From Saprolegnia diclina VS20 (Eukaryota > Oomycota > Saprolegniomycetes > Saprolegniales > Saprolegniaceae), in assembly GCF_000281045.1 (NCBI RefSeq), contig NW_008246214.1:39754-63543 (forward strand): a stretch of 23,790 nucleotides of DNA, given 5' to 3'. The number at the start of each line of letters is the position of its first letter. The stretch's first letter is position 1. The notes under the pieces were generated by a model. The model saw nothing but the letters and a program-made list of their open reading frames with translations. It was not told where the DNA came from and ran no database searches. The position numbers were made by a program, and so were the translations under genes. Below are positions 8,787-18,472 of the stretch, piece after piece.

Positions 8787-10043
8787 TTAGACCGACGGCG
8801 CGGTCGTGACGAGGCGGAACATGGTGTACCGGTTCTGGAAGCTCGACGTGTGGGGATCCACGGGCGCGATTAGTTGGTCTTCGAACATCGACTGGCCAAC
8901 AAGGATCGCGTCGATCGTCGACGTCGCAATCTTCATCTCGCGCAGCGCCATGACGAGCTCCGCGCCCATGAAGCAGCCGACGTGGCCTTTGTGGAAGAGC
9001 AGCTTGTTCTTCTTCTCCAGCACGTGGTGCAAGACGCGCGTCAAGATCGCCAAGCTCTCTTCCGAGATGAGCGCGTGCATCTCGTCGGACGCGTCCGAGA
9101 ACGCATAAGTCTCCATGGGCGCATCGACGTCCGGGGCGTTGGTGAGCGCGTCGTTCTCGAGCGACAAGGCCGCGTTGTCGTCGTGGAACTCGAGCGCTTT
9201 CGAGAAGCGGTAGAACGCATCCGACTTGTTGAGAATCGTGGCCGCGGGGCCATGCACGTCTTCAATGTACCCGAGCTTGAGGAGCACGTTGCCCAGCAAG
9301 ATGCTTTCGTTCTCGTCGATCGCAAAGCCGTAAAACATGAGCGCGCCGACTGCGTCCGAGCCAAGGAAGCAGTCCTTGATGGGCTTGAGCTTCTGGAAGC
9401 GGCGCTTGACCTCGATGATCTTGCGGAGGAAGCGGCCGATCGCCTTGTAAAACTCCTGCGGAAGTCCGTTGTGGAACGCTACCTTAATGTCCTGCATGCG
9501 CATCGCGCGCGCCTCCTTGAACGGCGAGAGCGCGTCGAGGTCCAGCGAAGTCGGCAGCTTGTTGTACGGAAACGGGAGTGACGCCTTCGCCTTGACGATT
9601 CCACCGCGATCGGAGGAGACGGCGTCGCTGCCATCGTCCGAGTCGAAATCCGACTTGCCACTTCCGCGACTCATGACGAGCGATGGCGACGACGAGAAGC
9701 TGCTGCCGTTTGAGGTCGTGCTCGACGTCGAGCTCGTGCGCGAGAGAGGTGGCCGCGGAAGCCCATGCTGCTCAAAGGACGAGGTGCGGGACATAGTAGG
9801 GCGGCTGCGCGTCTTGGGCAGCGACGACCGCGACGACGACGACGGGCGCGGCGGCGGGTAGTGCGGGTTCTCTTCAAACGACTCGCGGATCGCCGAGATC
9901 TTGGCGACAGCGTTGTTGATGGTGCTCATGAGCGAGTCCATATCCATGGCCGACATCGTGTTGCGGCGGGCTGCGGCGCTGGCGTCGAAGGAGACACGGC
10001 GCGTCAAATTCGGTTCAGACTTACCGTGGGGTCGCTCGGCCAT
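8787..10043 (-). CDS. Protein with two DEP-like domains, 418 aa, intronless
   Basis: The first 200 residues are Ser/Arg/Pro-rich and look disordered (runs such as PPPRPSSSSRSSL and LSRTSSTSSTTSNGSS), with many possible phosphosites. From about 218 to 280 there is a DEP-like domain (KPIKDCFLGSDAVGALMF ... LLKLGYIEDVHG ... DAFYRF), and from about 348 to 412 a second, weaker one (LLFHKGHVGCFMGAELVMAL ... QNRYTMFRL). DEP domains bind membranes or receptors in G-protein and Wnt signalling; what this one binds is not known. No kinase, RGS or PH domain is visible. The start MAERPHGKSEP is the first ATG of the frame; the open frame upstream has none. Ends 158 bp before the start of the next minus-strand gene. 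Confidence 0.75.
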   Translation of the reverse strand: MAERPHGKSEPNLTRRVSFDASAAARRNTMSAMDMDSLMSTINNAVAKISAIRESFEENPHYPPPRPSSSSRSSLPKTRSRPTMSRTSSFEQHGLPRPPLSRTSSTSSTTSNGSSFSSSPSLVMSRGSGKSDFDSDDGSDAVSSDRGGIVKAKASLPFPYNKLPTSLDLDALSPFKEARAMRMQDIKVAFHNGLPQEFYKAIGRFLRKIIEVKRRFQKLKPIKDCFLGSDAVGALMFYGFAIDENESILLGNVLLKLGYIEDVHGPAATILNKSDAFYRFSKALEFHDDNAALSLENDALTNAPDVDAPMETYAFSDASDEMHALISEESLAILTRVLHHVLEKKNKLLFHKGHVGCFMGAELVMALREMKIATSTIDAILVGQSMFEDQLIAPVDPHTSSFQNRYTMFRLVTTAPSV

Positions 10044-10832
10044 GTAAACAGGAGGACGGGGATCGGTCTGTTGCCTGCGTGGCAGAGTCGACGACCGAAA
10101 GTATACAAACCCCAAGCTTCGTCACGTTGCACTTTTAAAAAGTCTTCGCCCGTGTTACACACCGGATCTGCGACACTGACTCGCCGGTCGCGTGACACGT
10201 CTTTCCCCGCCCAGACGCCGCAAACACAGCTTGGGCGGCAGGAGCTGGCGTGCTACTCGTTTCTCGCTGGTCTTGTCCGTAGCGCGGTAGCCAGGTCCAC
10301 CGCATCAGACTTGATATAGATGCGTGCAGCGTGGTCGGGTGAGGGTGATCGCAGCAGGCCATGTGATAAAGGCCAGAAAGATACACTGCCCGAACTGCCA
10401 TGATACTGCCCGGGTGTCACGAGACGCGCCAGGTCGTGCGCGGTGTCACTGGCATCCCTCTCTCTGTCGCTACTTGCACCTGCGATGCGCATGGCCGCAT
10501 GCAAGCTTTGATCGCATGTCCATGCAACGAACGAGGCCCAAGAGGACCTTATCCGCAGCGACCTCCTACAACCGTGGGTGGCGGGAGCATTGTTTGACTG
10601 GCTCGGACAGCGCGCAGCTGCGGGCAGGAAGATCGCAACTTTCATGGACGCAGCGGTCCAGTGACCGAAATAAATCATAAAACGGACCAATCAGCGACAC
10701 CACGACGCTGTCGAAGGTCCGTGGTTCAAAATATAAAAACCAAGAGCCACGGTGCATACAACGTTCAAGGTGTATCATCAATTTCAGAATAAAAAGACGC
10801 CGGCGACCGCGATCCGGCCAACTGGATACGGA
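10044..10832. other. Divergent intergenic region, DEP protein / CAMTA
   Basis: 789 bp between two divergent starts. Several short open frames on both strands show no family resemblance. It contains a CCAATCAG box and an A/T-rich stretch near 10727-10740 that could place the CAMTA start of transcription. Confidence 0.6.
10687..10694 (+). promoter_or_regulatory. CCAAT box (CCAATCAG)
   Basis: Lies about 140 bp upstream of the CAMTA ATG in forward orientation, a usual distance for a CCAAT element; an AATATAAAA-like stretch follows about 40 bp downstream. Confidence 0.45.
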
Positions 10833-13700
10833 ATGGACGCGACAGCGACGCAAGCGGCGCGGCTGGCGACGGCCGCAAGGGACCGCTGGCTCAACAAGGA
10901 CGAGATCGCGTTCCTCCTGCTCCATGCTAAGGCCTGCCAGGCTGCGATTCCCGTCTACCTGAGCCCGCAGCAGCAGCCGCCAAGTACGACGGATGCGACC
11001 GATACCCGCCATCGCTGACGATTGCTCTAGGCGGATCCCTTTTCTACTGCGCTGCCGCTATGGACTACAAGAAGGATGGTTGGACGTGGCAGAAGAAGAA
11101 AGGGAGCGAAACCATGGTCCGCGAAGACCGCGCCAAGCTCGTCGTGAACCGCGAGCTCGTCGTCCTCGGTGCGTACGCGCACTCGGCCGACGCCACGTCG
11201 TTCCATCGACGCAGCTACGTGCTGCGCGTTGGCGACCCGCGCTACATGCTTGTGCACTACCTCGACGACGCCAAGAGCAAGCCACGCAGTCCCAAGCCCG
11301 CGCCCACACCGCCCCTCGACGACGATTGCAGCACGACCTTTATGGACGACGTCGACCTTCTCGGAGACATGGACCTGTCAAACGACCCACATGCGATGCA
11401 AGATGTGTACGACAACCTTGCATCGTACGCACCATCGTCGCCCAAGGTCGCTTGCTCTCGCGTCTTGATGTCGCATGCACTCATGTAACGGTGGACTAGA
11501 TGCTGCCGCTCCCTGCGCTCTCCGTCGTGCCCGAGACCAAGGCACCGCTCCAGATCACCGACTACTCGCCCAACTGGGACTTTACCTCGGGCGGCGCCAA
11601 GCTCCTCATTTGCACCTCTGAGACGCTGCCGCAATCGACGCCCTTTTTCGTGCAATTTGGAGCCATCGCGACGGTTCTTGCCGAAAGCATTGCGTCCACG
11701 GTGCTTCGCTGCACAGGTAACAACGATGCACATAAGTATTGAGCTCAAGAGGTCGTAGCACCCATGACCCTCGAGGGTGGCCGCGTTCCGCTGAGAATCG
11801 TCACGTACCGCAACGGCGCGGTCGTGCCCATGTCGAGTCCGCGCGAGTTCGAGTACCGCGGCAGCACGTTCGCGCAGGTGCTCCAGGACACGGACATGCT
11901 GAGCGACGACACGACTGAGACCAAGTCGACGTTCAGTGAGCCGCACAGCATGAAGCGTGCGCGGTCTCCAGTTGACGACGCGGACGTGATGAGTGCATAC
12001 TCAGACACACGATCCGTGAGCAGTCCTCCGGCCGTCTTTACGCACCAGCCATTTGCCCTTGACCAATACGACCGTACGTCCCTCCGCCGCTGCTACCTCG
12101 CTCGTAGTCTCATGCATTTTGCTAGCGCACGAGCGACAGTACAAGATCCGCGTCGTCGAACGCCTCTCGGAGTTTCGGCGCGTGATATCGTCCAAGCCGA
12201 CGCTGCAGCCGACAGGTACGAGTTTGCAGCACCGTCTTCCTGCCTCATGCGTGTATGTGTGGGCAATTAGCTCACGTTGTCGAGGTACACCGAGCGCGTT
12301 TGATGGTCCACGTCTGAGCAACCGTGTTGGGTGTAGGAATCCTCGCCAGTGCTCCTCGACGACTCGGCAGTGGCAGCGCTCAGCGATAAAGAGCTCGGGT
12401 CGCTCTCCGACACGCTCATCGAAGACGTCGTCAAGCAGCTCGTGGCCGTCGCCGGCACATCTGCCGACCTTCTCGAGGAGGTACTCGAGTCTTTACCTCG
12501 GTTGTCGTTGCACCATGTTGTTTCTAGCTCAATTCGCTCGACGATGCTGGTCTGAGTCTGCTTCACTATGTGAGCTTCTACAACTGCGCGCCGCTGGTCC
12601 CGCTCTTGCTCGCCCACGGTGCGCTCGTGGACCAGCGCAGCGCGCAAGGTCAGACCCCGCTGCATCTCGCGGCCGGTTGCGGCCACCTCGGCGTCGTCAA
12701 GGTGCTTCTCGCGCACAACGCGGACGTGACGATGTTTGACTTTGACTGCCTCACGCCCGCGGACCGGTAGTGGACATGTGGAGTGTGCGGTATCCCAACA
12801 CTGTGCTTAGGGCAGAGAACTGTGGCCACGACGAAGTGGCTGCGTACCTCCACAGCATCCTCGAGCCGTCGCCGCCCAAAGCGACCGCAAACCTCTCGTT
12901 TTCGGAGCTCAAGTCGTTTGGGCTGTTTCACGATCAAGACTCGAGCGACCAGCACAACCGCAAGCTGCTCCTCGGCGCCTTCTCGACCATGAGTCTCCAC
13001 GGTACTCCAGCGTTATGGGTCGAATGGTGCGTCACGTCCGTCTGTTGTAGACAAGTGCGCGCTCTCGCTGGGCACCAAGCGCCGTAGCAACAGCCTCGGT
13101 GACTACGACGAGCACGACTCGGACCACGACAAAATAGAGGTCAGCAGCGTCATGGACGACTCGGACGTGACCAAGCTCGAGGCGGCCATGCAGCTCATGG
13201 GCCCGGACGGTTGGACGCAGCTCGTAGGCGTCGCTCACCGTGGCGTAGAGCTAGCGCTGCTCGAGGAAGAGGCGCGTGTGATCCAGTCCAACGTGCGGGC
13301 GTGGCTCTTGCGGCGCAGCTACAAGCACATGCGCGAGACGACGCAAAAGCTCCAAGAAGGTTTGTTCGTCATGTCTCGAATTTGGTCGAATGTATTGCCT
13401 AGTCGCCAAAGAGGGTCTCGCCAAGCAAAAGATGGAGCGGGCGGCCGTGACCGTGCAAGCAGCGACGCGGAGCATGCTCGTGCGCAAGAGCTACCTCCAG
13501 CAGCGCAACACGGCGATCAAAGTCCAGGCGGGTACGTCGCGGCCCTCGAATCCGCGGACACAACGTGAATTGTAGCGGCGCGGGGCATCCTCTGCCGCAA
13601 GAACTTTGCCAACATGAAGAAGAGCGCGCTCGCATCGCTCGTGATTCAAAAGAACGTGCGTGAGTGGCTCGCCAAGCCCGAGCCCAAGAGCGGCGGATGA
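10833..13700 (+). CDS. CAMTA-type calmodulin-binding transcription activator, 12 exons, 779 aa
   Basis: Exons 10833-10983, 11031-11446, 11500-11716, 11759-12073, 12126-12215, 12271-12284, 12337-12480, 12528-12766, 12811-13001, 13051-13359, 13403-13531, 13576-13700; 780 codons with stop; introns 42-55 nt. Domain order is the full CAMTA set: CG-1 DNA-binding domain at about 17-125 (RWLNKDEIAFLLLHA, GSLFYCAAAMDYKKDGWTW, YVLRVGDPRYMLVHYL); IPT/TIG domain at about 200-300 (ITDYSPNWDFTSGGAKLLI); ankyrin repeats at about 450-550 (GQTPLHLAAGCGHLGVVKVL); four IQ motifs from about 663 on (ARVIQSNVRAWLLRRSYKHM, AAVTVQAATRSMLVRKSYL, TAIKVQAAARGILCRKNF, ASLVIQKNVREWL). In plants and animals this family links Ca2+/calmodulin to transcription. 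Between IPT and ankyrin lies an acidic, Ser-rich linker. A 14-nt exon (12271-12284) is needed to keep frame. Confidence 0.92.
12271..12284 (+). other. 14-nt micro-exon of the CAMTA gene
   Basis: The exons on each side end in phase 1 and start in phase 0. No single GT..AG intron across 12216-12336 joins them in frame, whereas two introns (55 and 52 nt) around these 14 bases do, giving T-A-H-V-V-E-E-S-S-P. Seen by frame logic only. Confidence 0.6.
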
Positions 13701-13800
13701 GCGACGTCTGCCCGTGTCCTGTACCATATCGTAGTGTCGTCTATCTATTAGTAGTATGTTATAAATCGCAAGCCAGCAATCGCCATGGGCTCGATTCGAT

Positions 13801-14296
13801 TTAGTCGTCGCGGAAGCGCTTGAAGCCCGGGATCGGCGGCGTCCACGTCGGGAAGCCACGGGTCATGGGCACGAGCGAAAAGTCCTCGACGAGCGCCTCT
13901 GCTCTCAACTCGGCCGTCGGGAGCGCGTTGATGGCCTCCCACTTCAAGCTGATCTTGAGCTGCAGGTCCTTCATGAGCGCGTTGTGGCGGATCGACGTCA
14001 TCGAGTTGTACTTGCGGCCAATCTCAAAGTGCTCCTGCTTCTCGGCCTCAGTCCACTCCGGCCTGTACAGTGCAGGATGAGCATACACGTGACACATTGC
14101 ATGGGCTGACGTACGGCGGGATGTCGCGGCCCTTGAGGGCACGGAGCATGACGTCGTACTTGCCCGAGTCGGTGCCCTTGTCGTTCTTCTTGGCCGTGGC
14201 CTTGAACTTGGCCGACTTGGCGCCACGCTTCTCCGTGGCGGCGCTGCCCTTCTTGGTCGCGAAGGACCGCGCTTGCATCACACACCGGCGCATCAT
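13801..14296 (-). CDS. Probable mitochondrial ribosomal protein, mL40-like, 2 exons, 147 aa
   Basis: Exons (minus) 14296-14115 and 14062-13801, one 52-nt intron; 148 codons with stop. The N-terminus MMRRCVMQARSFATKKG has the Arg-rich, acid-free look of a mitochondrial presequence with a cleavage-like RSFAT. A lysine-rich linker (KFKATAKKNDKG) follows, then YDVMLRALKGRDIPPPEW, a helical part with HNALMKDLQLKISLKWEAI and NALPTAELRAEAL, and the end FPTWTPPIPGFKRF. The order 'KDL..K..LKW.AI.ALP..LR..AL' followed by a TPPIP motif matches what I remember of mL40 (MRPL40) and its plant relatives, so I infer a large-subunit mitoribosome protein. The family call is tentative; a different small mitochondrial protein is possible. 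The longer frame to 14332 begins with GTG, so the ATG at 14296 was chosen. Confidence 0.65.
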
Positions 14297-14983
14297 GCTG
14301 CTCGTGCTGGTCTTCCCGAGTCTTTTCGCCACTGGCCAACCAACCTGTCCTGCGCAGCGTATCCGTATCCGAATTATCCGGATTCGGAACCTCGGCTACC
14401 TGAAATAGTGTCAAATTGACTCGACGATGAAATGCACAGTCACCGCGTCCGCTGCGATCGCTAGTTCACCAAAGGATACGAGAAAAAGAGCAAGGTCAAA
14501 GAACACTGTTCCTTCTTGCTGGTACCAGTACCTGGCAGACGTCATTGAGACTCTGAGAAGCAGGTTGCGCGTAACCGAAACGCATCGAGGTGGTTACATC
14601 ATCGTCCTACAGACAAATTGTGCATGTTCGCAACGCATATCGCATTGAGTTTAAGCTTTGGATACATAGTGAGACTAGTGCGGTAGGGTCACGTGGTGTC
14701 GAAGTCGGTGGCTAATCACACTCTTTGTTCATGGACTCTCGGAGGGTTCCGACGCATGGCCATTGGTATTATATATAGCGAATATCGCGACCTCGATCGC
14801 TTGCAGCTGAATGCTCGGGTTGACAGCGCGTCTCTAAGGGTCGATTCACAGTAACTTTAATGGGATCTCATCACTCAAGTGCGCCTGCCGATCCAGAGTG
14901 TCGCCGATCAAGTATACACTATTCACGTCGTACACTATTGTAGTGAAACACGTTGATGATTGGCTCGCTTGAATTACACTGCA
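14297..14983. other. Divergent intergenic region, mL40-like / helicase
   Basis: 687 bp, no recognisable gene. It contains an imperfect stem-loop at 14368-14388 (TCCGAAT ... ATTCGGA around a 7-nt loop), a TATATATA stretch near 14770-14778, and an ATTGG (inverted CCAAT) about 25 bp before the helicase ATG. Confidence 0.55.
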
Positions 14984-16688
14984 ATGATGATGCTCCAACG
15001 ACTCTCGGCGCGGTCGGCGCTGCTGCTGCAGCCTCGTAGCCTGCGCTTCCACACGTTGGGCCTTGATGAGAGCCTCGTTTCGGCCCTTGCCGCCCAAGGC
15101 ATTGCGACGCCCAGCCAAGTCCAGCGCGAGGTAGACCACATAGGCTCCTTCACAAAATAGTGCATGGCAGCGTAGGCGGTGCCCATGGTGCTCGACCCGG
15201 CGCGTCCTGACGTCGTCATTGGCGCCGAAACCGGCAGTGGCAAGACGCTGACGTACGTGCTGCCGCTTCTGCAGCGGCTTCGGGCGTACCCGCACCCGAT
15301 GACGGCGATTCGCAAGCCTATCGCAGTCATCATGGTACCCAACCAAGAACTCGTCAAGCAGATCGAGCGCGTCGTGCAGAGCTTGGACCCCGAGGTGCCG
15401 CTGGCGTGCTTGACAAAGACGCACGCGATTCCGCGCCGGACGCCCGTGCTTGTCGGCACGCCCAAGGCCATCTTGCAGGTTCGTCGCGGATGGTAGCAGC
15501 TATGGCAAACACGAAATTAGCACGCGTCGGCCAAGGACTTGGTGTCGGTAGAAATGATCGTCGTCGACGAAGCTGATATGCTTCTCGGCGGTGGCTTTGA
15601 GCGCGATACGAAGCAAGTGCTTGGCGTCATCCGCAACCAAGCGCTCGTGGACCCGGCCTCGAACGAGTACATCCCAGGATTCCACCGCGACAACGATAGC
15701 ACCGAGCCCGTGGGGCTGGCATCGTACCCGCGCCAAACGATTTTTGCTGCGATATCCTTTTCCACGCCACTGGCATATACATCCTTGATGACGACTGGCC
15801 AGACCTTACTACAGACGACGATCTCTGTACGCCACCATCCCAACGTATGGCAAATTGGCTGTCAGCGAGTACCTCAAGCGCAAGTTCCCGGACGCCGTCT
15901 ACGCCATCACTGACGTATGTTGATTCGATATTTCAAAGCCTTGATCTTCGACTCGTAGCAATTCCACCGGACGCTCTCGACACTGGACCAAACGTTTCTG
16001 CATCTGAAGTCGAGCGACCGCGCCGAGCGGGAGCAGCGTCTCTTGGAGGTGCGTCGCATGCGGCGCCGCCATCTCACGTCGACTAGATTCTGGCCAACGA
16101 CAGCGAGTCCAGTGGCAGCGTCCTTATCTTTGTCGACTCGGTCGCGAGTGCAAAGGCTCTCGAAGAGTTCCTTGTCGCCAACGACATTCCCTGCCGCGCG
16201 CTGCACAAGGTACACACTCCTTTGCGAACATGCTTTTGAGAGCTTTTAGGAAGTGGCTCGGGACGAGCGCTCCGATGTCTTGGCCGCCATGGCGACGGGG
16301 CGTCAGGTCGTCGTGGCGACCGACATTGCTGCCCGCGGTCTCGACACGCGCGATGTACGTTTTCGAAAAGTTGTTATGAGTCGGATGCGACGGCCGTGTC
16401 TAGGTCGACCACGTGGTTCAGTTTGAGTTTGCGACCAACGTCGTGACGCATATCCACCGTATTGGCCGCACGGCGCGCGGCGGGACGACTGGCAAAGGTA
16501 GCGCGACCTTGGTATGGTGTTTAAGATGCTTTATCGACCTAGTCACCAATTTTATTGGCCGCGAAAACGAGCTTGTGTACAAGGAAATCGAAGCCGCCGG
16601 CGCGGATGGCACGCTCACCAAGGGCTTTAGCCGTCGCCGGAGTCTGCGAAAGAAGTTCAAGAAGGCGGCCAACGACCAAGGAATCTAA
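14984..16688 (+). CDS. Organellar DEAD-box RNA helicase, 9 exons, 440 aa
   Basis: Exons 14984-15130, 15176-15478, 15521-15751, 15831-15914, 15959-16048, 16087-16209, 16250-16354, 16404-16497, 16543-16688; 441 codons with stop. Seven introns are GT-AG of 38-49 nt; the third is 79 nt and appears AT-AC. Motifs in order: Q-motif region (IATPSQVQREAVP), I GAETGSGKT at 65-73, Ia PNQELVKQI, Ib GTPKAIL, II DEAD at 166-169, III AAT at the AT-AC junction, IV LIFVDS, V ATDIAARGLD, VI HRIGRTARGG. The N-terminus MMMLQRLSARSALLL has Arg, Leu and Ser and no acids, fitting a mitochondrial presequence. The C-terminus is basic (SRRRSLRKKFKKA). The closest family by memory is the plant RH39 / animal DDX28 type, which acts in organellar rRNA processing or ribosome assembly; substrate here is inferred. 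The first ATG of the frame is at 14984. Confidence 0.9.
15752..15830 (+). other. Apparent U12-type AT-AC intron in the helicase gene
   Basis: The intron begins ATATCCTTT, an exact match to the U12 AT-AC donor consensus, and ends GTAC. Removing it joins ...IFAA to ATIPTYG..., restoring helicase motif III (compare FVAATLP of RH39-like proteins) with no residue gained or lost. There is no GT or usable GC donor in the stretch that would repair the frame. ATCCTTGAT at 15781-15789 fits the U12 branch-site consensus at 8 of 9 positions but lies 42 nt from the end; CCTTACT at 15804-15810 is a weaker candidate at 22 nt. An in-frame alternative acceptor at 15812 would insert six residues into motif III. 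Confidence 0.75.
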
Positions 16689-16779
16689 ATCGCCAACGCT
16701 AGATAACCTATTTGAATGCAAAAGTCGCCTCTTCAAAAGCTAGCTGCATAGTTGTACGGGAATCACTCCGAGACGTCAC

Positions 16780-17773
16780 CCTCACGAGAATGTATTATAT
16801 ATAACGTTATGCAAAGCTACTACTAGTGCTTGGCACCGACAACACGCTACTGCGTCGGCTTCTTGTCCGCGGGGAACGCCGACAGCGTCTTGTAGTCCCA
16901 CGGCGCGCGCTTGGGCGGAAACTTGCCGCTGCGCATGTCGTTGAAGCACTCGCGGATCTGCGCTTGTGTGTTCATGACGATCGGGCCGTGCCACGCGATG
17001 GGCTCCTTGATCTTCTTGCCCGCAAAGAGCATCGCCGAGACGGCTTTCGAGCGCGCAGTGAGCTCGAACGTCCGCTTGGCCTCGTTGGTCGCGTCGAGGA
17101 GCGCGACTTGGTTGATGCGAATTGGCGCCGTGTTGAGAAGCGCGTCGCCCTCGTACACAAAGAGCATGCACGTGTCCATGCCAGCGGGGATGTCGTATGT
17201 GAGCGTGCTGCTCGGCGACAGCTCAAAGTCGACCATTTGCACAAACTGCTTGGTCTTGAACTGGCCCGTCCGGCCGTCCGCAAACGGACCAGCGAGCAGG
17301 CGCGCTTGGACACCGGGCGATAGCTCGACCTGCGGAATTGTCGCCGGGTCTTCTGTGCCGTACGACGGATCGTCCATCTTGTGTTTGGCCGGGACGTTGA
17401 GCCAGATCTGGAAGCCTTCTTCGATCTCGCCAGCATTGTTGGCGCCGCCTTCAGCGTGCTCGATGCCGCTGCCGCAGCTGATCCACTGCATGCCGGGCGC
17501 CGCAAACTCTTCGCGGTTGCCCATCGAGTCGCCATGGCGGCCGGTGCCGCGCTTGAGGTACGTCATGATGTCCATGCCGCGGTGCGGGTGCCACCCGATG
17601 GGAAAGTCGTCAGCGTGGGCGGCGCGGCCGTCGCTCTCGATGATGAGATGGTCGCACATGAGGAAGGGGTCGCTCTCCTCGGACGGAATCCCCAGCGGAA
17701 AGGCCTGCATAACCGAGCGCTCGTCACCAAAAGGCCGGGAAACCCCGGCGTCAACCACGCGGATCGTGCGCAT
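16780..17773. repeat. Left arm of pirin inverted repeat
   Basis: Pairs in inverted orientation with 18473-19466. The outer end is at CCTCACGAG (16780-16788; partner 19458-19466). Identity is near complete from the codon after Glu32 to the stop, lower in the first 96 nt of the CDS and in the 3' flank. Confidence 0.9.
16847..17773 (-). CDS. Pirin-like cupin protein, left copy, 308 aa
   Basis: Pirins are iron-binding bicupin proteins; in animals pirin is a nuclear cofactor of NF-kB and some members have quercetinase activity. Metal ligands seen: H62 and H64 in GWHPHRGMD, H106 and E108 in GIEHAEGG. C-terminal domain shows IAWHGPIVMNT, as in the family. From residue 33 on the protein is identical to the right copy; residues 1-32 differ at about a dozen positions (for example GVSRPFGDERS against NIAHPFGDDRT). 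The start at 17773 matches the paralog; ATGs at 17785 and 17788 lie in frame just upstream and might be used, adding MASA or MMASA. The frame stays open far upstream into the T/G-rich spacer (see findings). Intronless, convergent with the helicase gene. Confidence 0.92.
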   Translation of the reverse strand: MRTIRVVDAGVSRPFGDERSVMQAFPLGIPSEESDPFLMCDHLIIESDGRAAHADDFPIGWHPHRGMDIMTYLKRGTGRHGDSMGNREEFAAPGMQWISCGSGIEHAEGGANNAGEIEEGFQIWLNVPAKHKMDDPSYGTEDPATIPQVELSPGVQARLLAGPFADGRTGQFKTKQFVQMVDFELSPSSTLTYDIPAGMDTCMLFVYEGDALLNTAPIRINQVALLDATNEAKRTFELTARSKAVSAMLFAGKKIKEPIAWHGPIVMNTQAQIRECFNDMRSGKFPPKRAPWDYKTLSAFPADKKPTQ

Positions 17774-18472
17774 CGCACTGGCCATCATCGGAGTGGCAAA
17801 AAGAAAAAGAGGAAAAAAAGGACCGGCAAGAGCCAGAAACATACACAGCAAAAACAACTGCAAACACAAACACACCATGACCCTCGCGTGACAGAAACAA
17901 GTGACAACACTGCACGACAAGAAGACCACGGAAGCAGCGGAACAAAAACCAACTCCTAAAGCAAAAGAAAAACCCAAAGATCTCATAGCACACGCAAGCA
18001 AGGACCTGAGGAAGCAACCTCGACGAGTCACGCGCCCCCTGGACCAAGCCGCACAAGCCAAGTTGCACAGCACCGAAATGCCATGACAAGCCGCAACGAC
18101 AGGAGTAGCCGAAGAAAAGAAAACCGAAGGACGCCAACGACTAATGGCCGAGACACCCAACAAAAAAATAACAACAAAACCAAACCGAAGGACGAAGACG
18201 CGACAAAACACAGACAGAACCGCACAACTGCCAGAAGAACGAACGACATCCAACGACAAATCAAAAACGGAAATCTTGCTCGTGCGCAACCAAAAGAGCC
18301 GACCGCCCAACCGTCCGAGAACACATCCAAACAAAAAACCCAAAACCACTGAACAAAAAACAACAACACCAGAGCATCCGCCCGCAAAAAACTCCAGCAC
18401 GCCAACTGCAAACCACTTCAAGCAAACCAGTCAACAAGCCGCAACTCGACCAACACCAGCACCCCCACCACA
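17774..18472. promoter_or_regulatory. T-depleted divergent spacer between the pirin genes
   Basis: About 0.7 kb between two head-to-head starts. By hand count the plus strand of 17821-18480 holds 43 T in 660 bases (about 6.5%), with A near 45% in sampled lines and C next. The skew runs through the whole spacer without turning at the midpoint, so one gene is read out of A/C-rich and the other out of T/G-rich DNA. All three minus-strand frames are largely open, as expected when T is rare on the plus strand. It must hold both promoters, but no TATA box is evident. Confidence 0.8.

Noticed and set aside
8874-9581. 235-residue plus-strand frame opposite the DEP gene
   Set aside because: Arg/Val/Glu-rich shadow of the GC-rich codons of the minus-strand gene.
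14297-14983. tRNA or small RNA gene in the intergenic region
   Set aside because: No cloverleaf, A-box/B-box pair or other RNA signature could be supported here, nor in the other gaps.
15741-15830. GT-AG or GC-AG splice in place of the AT-AC intron
   Set aside because: The only GT in the stretch is next to the acceptor side, and the GC donors that pair with the CAG at 15814 leave the wrong frame.
16847-18421. Single 524-residue minus-strand frame running from the spacer through the left pirin
   Set aside because: It begins with TTG, its upstream half is Leu/Phe/Cys/Val-rich only because plus-strand T is rare, and the other two minus frames are largely open there as well. The paralog has no matching extension.
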